Source: Vulcanimicrobiota bacterium
Lineage (GTDB): Bacteria > Vulcanimicrobiota > Vulcanimicrobiia > Vulcanimicrobiales > Vulcanimicrobiaceae
Assembly (NCBI GenBank): GCA_013043945.1
Contig: JABEUW010000246.1
Span: forward strand, 1-5,832
DNA: 5,832 nucleotides
Direction of reading: 5' to 3'
Both the position numbers and the translations under genes were made by a program. The notes under the pieces were generated by a model. That model searched no databases and was not told the DNA's origin. It saw only the letters and a list, made by a program, of their open reading frames with translations. The stretch's first letter is position 1. Each line of letters begins with the position of its first letter. This document shows, piece after piece, positions 1 through 3,828 of this stretch.

Positions 1-462
1 ACCACGCACACGCAGACCGAACGGAGGGTCGCCGACCGCATCCGCGACGTGAAGGAAGAGATCTCGTCCCTTATCGACGACGCGGCACGGCTTACGCACG
101 AAGTCGGGGTCGCGATGGCCGATGATAACGAAAAGCGCGCACAGGCGCTTATCGCACAACGCGAGGCCAGCGATCGACGCCGGAGCACGCTTCAGGTGTT
201 GCTCGTCGAGCTCGAACGCCGATTGCCCGCGGAACAGCTAGCCGAAGCAAGGGTCGCGCTACAGGTCGCGATCGACGAGACCGCTCGTGCGAATGAGCGA
301 TATTTGGCCGCGTGTTCGAGCGAGCGCGAGATTCGCGTAGAGCTGACGCAGGCCGAACGCGAGACCAACGACGCAACGCGCCAAAGAGACGTGGCGCACT
401 CTCGAGAGATGGGCGCGCGGCGCCTCGTCGCTACGATGGAGGCCCAAAATGCGAACCCATAA
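1..462 (+). CDS. Uncharacterised coiled-coil protein, 5' end outside the window
   Basis: The reading frame is open from the first base and ends at the stop at 460-462. An in-frame GTG at 49 would give 137 aa, but it has no well-placed ribosome-binding site: the only GGAGGG lies more than 20 bases upstream. The 16 codons before it are also hydrophilic and Arg-rich like the rest, so the gene probably starts left of the window. The product is highly charged, rich in Glu, Arg and Ala, and has no membrane segment or signal peptide. Heptad-like spacing of Leu/Val/Ala between charged residues suggests one or two long coiled coils over most of its length, with a possible break near the LPAEQ stretch. 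I do not recognise a family. Its last 14 bases overlap the next gene, so it probably belongs to the same early phage operon. The function is unknown. A structural or scaffolding-like role is possible but not supported by any motif. Confidence 0.7.
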   Translation, partial: TTHTQTERRVADRIRDVKEEISSLIDDAARLTHEVGVAMADDNEKRAQALIAQREASDRRRSTLQVLLVELERRLPAEQLAEARVALQVAIDETARANERYLAACSSEREIRVELTQAERETNDATRQRDVAHSREMGARRLVATMEAQNANP

Positions 463-763
463 ATCCAAGATCGTCGAAAAAGCCAAACCGCTCCCCGCTG
501 ACGCGCAGCGCGTCGTCGACGCCGCGATCGCAAAAGCGGTGCGCGAAGCGATGAAGACGCCCGCGAAAAAGGCGACCGAACCAACCAAGGCGCCCGAACC
601 GCTCGGCCCGCTCGCTGCCGCTCGCGCCATGCAACGGATGCCGGCGGCGCAAGTGGTGGGACGACGCACGGAACGCTCCGACCAACCCACCGATGCAGAG
701 ATCCGTGAATACGGCGGCGGGATTCTCGGATTGCTTCGAGCTCGCCACGCGCGAGGGCTCTAA
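449..763 (+). CDS. Small basic Lys/Ala/Pro-rich hypothetical protein (104 aa)
   Basis: The ATG at 449 is preceded by a clear GGAGG (about 438-442) and overlaps the end of the upstream gene by 14 bases, which suggests translational coupling. The N-terminal 35 residues are Lys/Arg/Ala-rich and likely helical. They are followed by a Pro/Lys/Ala linker (PAKKATEPTKAPEP) that looks disordered, then an Ala/Arg-rich segment. The C-terminus contains DAEIREYGGGILGLLRARHARGL, which could form a short amphipathic helix. No cysteines, enzyme motif or membrane helix are visible. I do not recognise the family. A small basic protein in an early phage operon could bind nucleic acid, but that is inferred from charge only. 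Confidence 0.65.
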   Translation: MRTHKSKIVEKAKPLPADAQRVVDAAIAKAVREAMKTPAKKATEPTKAPEPLGPLAAARAMQRMPAAQVVGRRTERSDQPTDAEIREYGGGILGLLRARHARGL

Positions 764-765
764 CA

Positions 766-1056
766 ATGTCGGGCCGTCACGGTGCCGGCCCGATCGTGTC
801 GTACGCCGTCCGTACTGCAGCGCAAGCGTATGGCACGGCGGGCCGGTGGGATTACTCCCCCCATCGGCCCGTTGATCTCTTCCCAATAGCAAACACCGCC
901 GCGGGTAGTAGCGCGACGGTGCTCTCGAAACGGAGATTCCAGGTGATCGATTCACAAGAGATTCAGAACCTCCTCCGCGCAATCACCGAACGTCGAGCGC
1001 GACAGGCGGCAATCGATGAACGGTTGCGCCAGCTCGAAGCGATGGTGCGGCCATGA
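766..1056 (+). CDS. Small hypothetical protein, start uncertain (96 aa, or 37 aa from GTG 943)
   Basis: The longer version starts at ATG 766, two bases after the preceding stop, with GAGGG at 753-757 as a ribosome-binding site at normal spacing. The alternative is GTG 943, with GGAG at 932-935, seven bases upstream. The two halves look different. The first 59 residues are Gly/Ala/Pro-rich without obvious pattern and the DNA carries a strong hairpin (840-870). The last 37 residues are a compact charged helix (IQNLLRAITERRARQAAIDE and on), typical of tiny phage proteins. Its stop overlaps the ATG of the zinc-finger gene as ATGA, so the C-terminal part is well supported as translated. The N-terminal part could instead be an untranslated leader. 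The family is not recognised and the function is unknown. Confidence 0.55.
   Translation: MSGRHGAGPIVSYAVRTAAQAYGTAGRWDYSPHRPVDLFPIANTAAGSSATVLSKRRFQVIDSQEIQNLLRAITERRARQAAIDERLRQLEAMVRP
840..870. repeat. Strong 11-bp hairpin with 9-base loop
   Basis: Left arm GGGCCGGTGGG (840-850) pairs with right arm CCCATCGGCCC (860-870) over eleven positions, ten Watson-Crick and one G-U, around the loop attactccc. It is followed by a pyrimidine-rich stretch (872-883) but not by a real T run, so it is not a convincing intrinsic terminator. It may attenuate transcription or shape the leader of the gene starting at 943, or it may be a by-product of GC-rich coding sequence. The pairing is seen directly; the role is not. 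Confidence 0.5.
932..945 (+). promoter_or_regulatory. Ribosome-binding site supporting an alternative GTG start at 943
   Basis: GGAG at 932-935 sits seven bases before GTG 943, in frame with the gene that ends at 1056. It competes with the ATG at 766 as the true start and would leave 766-942 as a non-coding leader that contains the 840-870 hairpin. Confidence 0.4.
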
Positions 1057-1373
1057 CGACCAACGACCTGCTCCAACGGTTGCACGGCGTTCGCCAAAGC
1101 CGCGACGCGTGGATTGCTCGATGCCCGGCGCACGACGATCGCTCCCCGTCATTATCGATCAAAGAAGGGCGCGACGGGCGCATCCTCGTGCGGTGCTGGG
1201 CTGGTTGCTCGCTTCCTGAAATATGCAGCGCGCTTGGAATCCGCGTTTCCGATCTCTTCGCGTCGACGGAGTATCAGCGCCCGCAACCGCCGCGCAGCGC
1301 ACGAGAGCTCGAAGCCGCGATCGCCAACGAACTCGCGCACGTCCTGGAACGCGAGGAGGCCCGTTATGTCTAG
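1053..1373 (+). CDS. CHC2-type zinc-finger protein, stand-alone primase zinc domain (106 aa)
   Basis: The protein carries the zinc-binding signature of DnaG/P4-type primases. C24 and H27 lie in ARCPAHDDRSPSLSIKEG, and C48 and C52 lie in the strand-turn LVRCWAGCS, so the spacing is CxxH...CxxxC as in many phage CHC2 domains. In that family the domain helps recognise template DNA during primer synthesis, and it normally sits in front of a TOPRIM or other catalytic domain. Here the chain ends about 50 residues later in a Glu/Ala-rich helix (SARELEAAIANELAHVLERE), with no TOPRIM Glu or DxD motif. It therefore looks like a zinc module alone, perhaps acting with the ATPase encoded downstream. The ATG overlaps the previous stop as ATGA and has only a weak ribosome-binding site, which suggests coupled translation. 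The domain identity is confident. Primase activity of this protein on its own is unlikely. Confidence 0.87.
   Translation: MTTNDLLQRLHGVRQSRDAWIARCPAHDDRSPSLSIKEGRDGRILVRCWAGCSLPEICSALGIRVSDLFASTEYQRPQPPRSARELEAAIANELAHVLEREEARYV
1354..1359 (+). promoter_or_regulatory. Consensus ribosome-binding site that fixes the ATG 1366 start
   Basis: A perfect AGGAGG lies six bases before ATG 1366, inside the end of the zinc-finger gene. It shows that the downstream reading frame starts at 1366 and not at earlier in-frame codons such as 1114, which would overlap most of the zinc-finger gene. Confidence 0.8.
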
Positions 1374-1671
1374 CCTCGCACCGGCGACCCGCTACGTCAA
1401 CGAAGCCCGCAGAGTCGTCGCCCGCCGTTACGGTATCGACCTTCGCGACCTCCCCAGCCAATGGTGGGAGGTCTTTCCATTCGATGACGACCCGGCTTGG
1501 AAGTTTTGCGTCGGTCGCGCGATCGACGAAGCTGCGTGGCGCTCCAACGTCGACCCGGCGTGGTTGCGCCCGATTGTGAAAAACCTACCGGGTACGAAAA
1601 TCAAGGTACTCGACCGCGCGCGTGAGCTCATGCGGCAGATCGCCGAGGACGACCGTGCAGCTTTTAACTGA
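1366..1671 (+). CDS. Hypothetical replication-module protein (101 aa)
   Basis: The start is set by the consensus AGGAGG at 1354-1359, and the gene overlaps the zinc-finger gene by eight bases. The frame stays open further upstream, but that part is a shadow of the preceding gene. The product is soluble, with an Arg/Ala-rich N-terminal helix, then an aromatic-rich patch (LPSQWWEVFPFDDDPAWKF, about residues 29-47), then a helix around VGRAIDEAAW. It ends in a basic helix (KIKVLDRARELMRQIAEDDR). No catalytic motif, TOPRIM or zinc ligand set is visible. I do not recognise the family. Its position between a primase-type zinc finger and a replicative ATPase makes a helicase loader or accessory factor conceivable, but this rests on context only. 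Confidence 0.78.
   Translation: MSSLAPATRYVNEARRVVARRYGIDLRDLPSQWWEVFPFDDDPAWKFCVGRAIDEAAWRSNVDPAWLRPIVKNLPGTKIKVLDRARELMRQIAEDDRAAFN
1645..1657 (+). promoter_or_regulatory. Ribosome-binding site and GTG start of the ATPase gene
   Basis: GAGG at 1645-1648 lies six bases before GTG 1655. From this codon the protein starts MQLLTDDERL, leading directly into the conserved region. An in-frame GTG at 1622 would add eleven residues (SSCGRSPRTT and so on) without a comparable site, so 1655 is preferred. Confidence 0.6.
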
Positions 1672-2953
1672 CGATGAGCGCCTGCGATTCGAGGCCCAAC
1701 GGGGGCTCGACTGCGCGACTCTTTCCGACGTCGAGCCCGAAGCGATCGATTGGCTCTGGCGCGGTCGCATCGCCCGCGGAAAAGTCACGCTGCTCGTCGG
1801 CGACCCCGGCGACGGGAAAAGTTACCTCTCGCTGGCGATCGCCTCGGCGGTATCGCGCGGCGACGCACTCCCCGATGGAGAGAAAGCGGCGCCGGCGGAT
1901 TGCCTCCTCTGGAACGGTGAGGACGGCCTGGAAGATACGATCCGGGTGCGCGCCGAACGCGTCGGGGCCGACCTCCAACGGGTTCACGTTATCCGCGGCA
2001 AGCTCGATGCAGAAGGGCGGCGCGAACCGTTCGGCCTTCACCACGTTCTCGAGCTTCGCGAAGAGATCAAACGCCGCGGCGTCGCCCTCTGCGTCATCGA
2101 TCCGGTCGGCGCACTCCTCGGCGGCGTCGATGCCCACCGCGATGCCGAGGTGCGATCGGCGCTCCAACCTCTCGCCGACGTCGCCCTCGAAACCGGCGTC
2201 GCCCTCTGCGTCGTGGCGCACCTGAACAAGAGCAGCGCAAACCGTTCGATCTACCGGGTCGGAGGGTCGATCGGGTTTGTCGGGCTTGCCCGGAGCGTGC
2301 TCCTGGTGGCAAAAGACCAGGACTCGGGGCGCCGAGCCGTCGTGCAGATGAAAAGCAATATCGCCGAACAGGTCGCACCGGTGGAATTCCGCATCGATAA
2401 TGACGGGCTCTGGTGGATGGGCCTCGCCGACGAACTGAGCGCCGACCGTCTTTTGGCCCCGGCGATGGACGGGAACGAACGCTCGGCACGGGATGAAGCC
2501 CGCGTCGCGATCCTCGAGGCAATCGCCGACGCCGGCGGGGACATTCTCGGGAAAGAGCTCGATCGCATCATCACCGATGCCGGCGTCGCCCGGAAGACCT
2601 ACGAACGGGCACGCGCCGACCTGGTGCGCGACCGCAAAATCGAACGCCGCGGCGGCAATCAGTACCAGAGGGAGATTCGCTGGCGTGCTCTCGGCCACAA
2701 TGGCCCTAAGCACCAAAATATGGCCGAGACCACTTTCTTGGCCGAGACCACTTTCGATGAACAACCCGCCGATGGCCGAGACCATAATGCTCTCGGCCAA
2801 AATAATATAGTCTCGCTCAATAATAATAGTCTCGCTCATGGTAGTGTGTCCACGCGCGCGCGCGCGAGACTCAAACTCTGCAAAGGGTGTCACCGCCTGC
2901 GACCCTGCGACCCTCAGCGGGACGGCCTCTGCGTCGATTGCGAGGTAGCTTAG
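1655..2953 (+). CDS. RepA/AAA_25-like RecA-fold replicative ATPase with C-terminal zinc knuckle (432 aa)
   Basis: This is an ATPase of the RepA/AAA_25 group (RecA-like fold), used as helicase or helicase-like motor in plasmid and phage replication. Numbered from GTG 1655, Walker A is GDPGDGKS (49-56). A WNGEDGLEDTIRVR motif follows near 86-99. Walker B is VALCVIDPVGALLGG, with Asp at about 149. The family's VVAHLNKSS segment has His at about 189 and is followed by GGSIGFVGLARSVLLV. Residues about 279-335 (ARVAILEAI to DRKIERRGG) look like a winged helix for DNA binding. The tail is unusual: an Asn-rich linker (about 345-397) whose DNA carries multiple direct and inverted repeats, then a zinc-knuckle motif CKGC...CVDC (Cys 409, 412, 426, 429). 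The start overlaps the preceding gene by 17 bases. The ATPase identity is strong. Helicase activity and a role at an origin are inferred from family and context. Confidence 0.93.
   Translation: MQLLTDDERLRFEAQRGLDCATLSDVEPEAIDWLWRGRIARGKVTLLVGDPGDGKSYLSLAIASAVSRGDALPDGEKAAPADCLLWNGEDGLEDTIRVRAERVGADLQRVHVIRGKLDAEGRREPFGLHHVLELREEIKRRGVALCVIDPVGALLGGVDAHRDAEVRSALQPLADVALETGVALCVVAHLNKSSANRSIYRVGGSIGFVGLARSVLLVAKDQDSGRRAVVQMKSNIAEQVAPVEFRIDNDGLWWMGLADELSADRLLAPAMDGNERSARDEARVAILEAIADAGGDILGKELDRIITDAGVARKTYERARADLVRDRKIERRGGNQYQREIRWRALGHNGPKHQNMAETTFLAETTFDEQPADGRDHNALGQNNIVSLNNNSLAHGSVSTRARARLKLCKGCHRLRPCDPQRDGLCVDCEVA
2687..2803. repeat. Iteron-like cluster: five copies of TGGCCGAGA in two orientations
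   Basis: Exact TGGCCGAGA occurs at 2721-2729, 2739-2747 and 2773-2781. Its reverse complement occurs at 2689-2697 and 2791-2799. The match is longer between some copies: 17 bases (TGGCCGAGACCACTTTC) between 2721-2737 and 2739-2755, 12 bases including the copy at 2773-2784, and 14 of 15 bases between 2687-2701 and 2789-2803. Copies 1 and 2 are 18 bases apart and read in the same frame, but copy 3 is shifted by one base and two copies are inverted. The protein therefore does not explain their conservation. This is typical of binding-site arrays such as iterons or operators. What binds here is unknown. Confidence 0.72.
2773..2799. repeat. Perfect 9-bp inverted repeat within the iteron-like cluster
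   Basis: TGGCCGAGA (2773-2781) and TCTCGGCCA (2791-2799) form a perfect nine-base-pair hairpin around the nine-base loop ccataatgc. It is formed by the third direct and second inverted copies of the cluster repeat and lies at the left side of the AT-rich patch. It could be a double binding site on DNA or an extruded stem. Confidence 0.6.
2800..2838. repeat. AT-rich patch with two 13-bp direct repeats
   Basis: ATAGTCTCGCTCA occurs at 2807-2819 and 2826-2838, separated by TA-rich sequence (aataataat-type). The 19-base offset puts the two copies in different reading frames. Their GTCTCGCTCA core matches GTCTCGGCCA (reverse complement of the cluster repeat) at eight of ten positions, so they may be weaker versions of the same site. 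The patch is strikingly AT-rich for this GC-rich window and could act as a DNA unwinding element. Confidence 0.6.
2853..2866. repeat. (CG)7 alternating dinucleotide run
   Basis: Seven uninterrupted CG units lie in the ATPase linker, encoding alternating Ala and Arg. The run is flanked by AGTCTCGC (2828-2835) and its reverse complement GCGAGACT (2864-2871, overlapping the end of the run). Alternating CG is the classical Z-DNA-prone sequence and is also prone to slippage. Whether it has any role here is unknown. Confidence 0.6.
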
Positions 2954-2954
2954 A

Positions 2955-3461
2955 ATGGGCGGCTCTCGTTGCACCGTTTGCGACCATCCCCAACGCAAGG
3001 CGATCGACGTGGCTCTGGGAACCGAGTCGCAACGAACCGTGGCGAGACGCTTCGGCGTCAGTCGTTCTGCGGTGCACCGTCACATGACCACGCATCAACG
3101 CCCGGCGCTCCGACGCGAGCTCGCGAAGCGCGAATCGGCAGGCCCGCGCGCGTTGCTCGATCGTCTCGAGCGATGGGTTGAAGTCGCGCAGCGCGGCATC
3201 GACGAAGCCGATAAACGCGGCGATCTCCGCTCGCTGCCAAACCTGCTTCGCGAAGGCGCGGGCCTGGTAAAGCTCCTCGGTCAAGCCGGCGGATTATGGG
3301 CCGAGAAAAACTCGACGACGATTATCGACGCCAGGGTTCAAACTGCCAATCTTGGGGCACTCTCGGTCGACGAACTGCGCTCGCTCGCCGCGCTTGGCAG
3401 CGGAAAGCCCGAAACCGTGGAAGCGATCGATGCCGAGTTCAGCGACGGTGGATCGTGCTAG
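2955..3461 (+). CDS. HTH DNA-binding protein with CxxC/HxxxH, possible small terminase-like protein (168 aa)
   Basis: The ATG follows the ATPase stop by one base, with GAGG at 2942-2945. The N-terminus has C6-x2-C9 (RCTVCDHPQR), then a helix and a typical helix-turn-helix at about 26-43 (QRTVARRFGVSRSAVHRH). H43 and H47 could complete a CCHH zinc site. Residues about 50-115 form charged helices (LLDRLERWVEVAQRGIDEAD) that may form a coiled coil or oligomerise. The C-terminus contains a short conserved-looking segment (NLGALSVDELRSLAALG). Helix-turn-helix proteins of this shape are common in phages, and several act as small terminase or packaging-recognition subunits. Others are transcription regulators. 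No TerL is adjacent: a recombinase cassette separates them by about 1.4 kb. DNA binding is well supported; the packaging role is a hypothesis. Confidence 0.85.
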   Translation: MGGSRCTVCDHPQRKAIDVALGTESQRTVARRFGVSRSAVHRHMTTHQRPALRRELAKRESAGPRALLDRLERWVEVAQRGIDEADKRGDLRSLPNLLREGAGLVKLLGQAGGLWAEKNSTTIIDARVQTANLGALSVDELRSLAALGSGKPETVEAIDAEFSDGGSC

Positions 3462-3715
3462 TCGCGGCGCAGTTTCGCCTTGTGCCGCCGCAGAACATCG
3501 GCAAGGTCTTTGCGCGCCAGGAGTTCGCGCAGCGCGATCTCGATAAACATCGAGAGCGAGACGTGCACGTCTTGGCGTTTCAAGCGCGCTCGGGCCTCGT
3601 CGACCTGGATCGTGACCTCAGTATCCACCAAGCCCTGAACACGGGCCGTAGCGGGCAATTTAGGCCCCTCTTTTGCCATATCCGGCCAGGTTCGAGGTGC
3701 TCTACGGCTCTGCAT
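3458..3715 (-). CDS. Ribbon-helix-helix (CopG/Arc-like) DNA-binding protein (85 or 73 aa)
   Basis: The central part has the strand-helix-helix pattern of ribbon-helix-helix regulators: a beta strand DTEVTIQVDEA, a first helix ARARLKRQD, and a second helix SLSMFIEIALRELLAR preceded by the usual turn. A basic tail (LRRHKAKLRRD) follows. The ATG at 3715 gives 85 aa. A second ATG at 3679 gives 73 aa starting MAKEGPKL and is equally or more likely, because the extra twelve residues look unstructured and neither start has a well-spaced ribosome-binding site. The gene is tail-to-tail with the helix-turn-helix gene and divergent from the recombinase, so it may repress one or both sides of the 3716-3828 region. 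A partition protein or antitoxin is an alternative, though no toxin gene is adjacent. The fold assignment is fairly confident; the role is inferred. Confidence 0.72.
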   Translation of the reverse strand: MQSRRAPRTWPDMAKEGPKLPATARVQGLVDTEVTIQVDEARARLKRQDVHVSLSMFIEIALRELLARKDLADVLRRHKAKLRRD

Positions 3716-3760
3716 CCTTTCGGCTCACTTGCTCTCGGGCTAAGTTGCGCTATTCCCCTC

Positions 3761-3789
3761 TTGCTAACTAGCCAAGATAATGCTAGTTT
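3761..3789 (+). promoter_or_regulatory. Candidate promoter for the recombinase gene
   Basis: TTGCTA (3761-3766) resembles a -35 box. It is followed after 17 bases by TAGTTT (3784-3789), preceded by TGC as in extended -10 promoters. GATAAT (3776-3781) is a second -10-like sequence, but it has no good -35 at normal distance. The region is AT-rich compared with its surroundings and lies directly upstream of the recombinase start. The same stretch might also serve the minus-strand gene. The match is moderate, and the sigma factors of this host are unknown. Confidence 0.42.
3766..3788. repeat. Interrupted inverted repeat AACTAGC-N9-GCTAGTT
   Basis: Perfect seven-base arms (3766-3772 and 3782-3788) overlap the candidate promoter boxes, so a protein bound here would be positioned to control transcription. 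It is also a possible recombinase subsite. It shares three bases with the longer palindrome that follows. Confidence 0.5.
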
Positions 3790-3815
3790 TACAGTACCGA
3801 AGCAGACAGTAAAAC
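3786..3815. repeat. 30-bp interrupted palindrome upstream of the recombinase gene
   Basis: GTTTTACAGT (3786-3795) and ACAGTAAAAC (3806-3815) are inverted at nine of ten positions around a ten-base centre. The same stretch also contains the direct repeat ACAGTA (3791-3796 and 3806-3811). It lies between the candidate -10 box and the ribosome-binding site. Its size fits a dimer-binding site of a resolvase-family recombinase or an operator for a dimeric repressor. In RNA it would form a seven-base-pair stem ending four bases before the ribosome-binding site. Confidence 0.6.
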
Positions 3816-3828
3816 CACAGGGGGCAAA

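Larger units (their letters stand above)
3716..3828. promoter_or_regulatory. Divergent intergenic control region between the RHH gene and the recombinase
   Basis: These 113 bases are the only sizeable non-coding gap in the window. The right half (3761-3815) is AT-rich and packed with two overlapping inverted repeats and promoter-like boxes. The left half holds nothing recognisable apart from the start of the minus-strand gene. Candidate jobs are a shared operator for the ribbon-helix-helix protein, and a res or att-type site for the recombinase, which usually lies next to its gene. The sequence alone does not separate them. Confidence 0.55.

Noticed and set aside
840..885. Rho-independent terminator
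   Set aside because: The stem is strong, but no T run follows on either strand, so it is reported only as a hairpin of unknown role.
1114..1365. Upstream extension of the 101-aa gene to an ATG at 1114
   Set aside because: This would overlap nearly all of the CHC2 zinc-finger gene in another frame. The consensus AGGAGG before ATG 1366 fixes the start.
2687..2871. CRISPR array
   Set aside because: Repeats are only 9-17 bases, occur in both orientations and have irregular short spacing, and no cas gene is present.
1664..2998. Long minus-strand open frame (444 codons) covering the whole ATPase gene
   Set aside because: It is the antisense shadow of a gene with clear Walker motifs. In GC-rich coding DNA, long antisense open frames are common, and this one has no recognisable motif.
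3299..3306. Isolated GGCCGAGA resembling the repeat cluster of the ATPase gene
   Set aside because: A single 8-base match in a GC-rich region rich in similar words is expected by chance and has no neighbouring copies.
3458..3715. Type II toxin-antitoxin pair based on the RHH protein
   Set aside because: No toxin-like gene (RelE, PIN, MazF or similar) is adjacent on the same strand; the neighbours are convergent and divergent genes.
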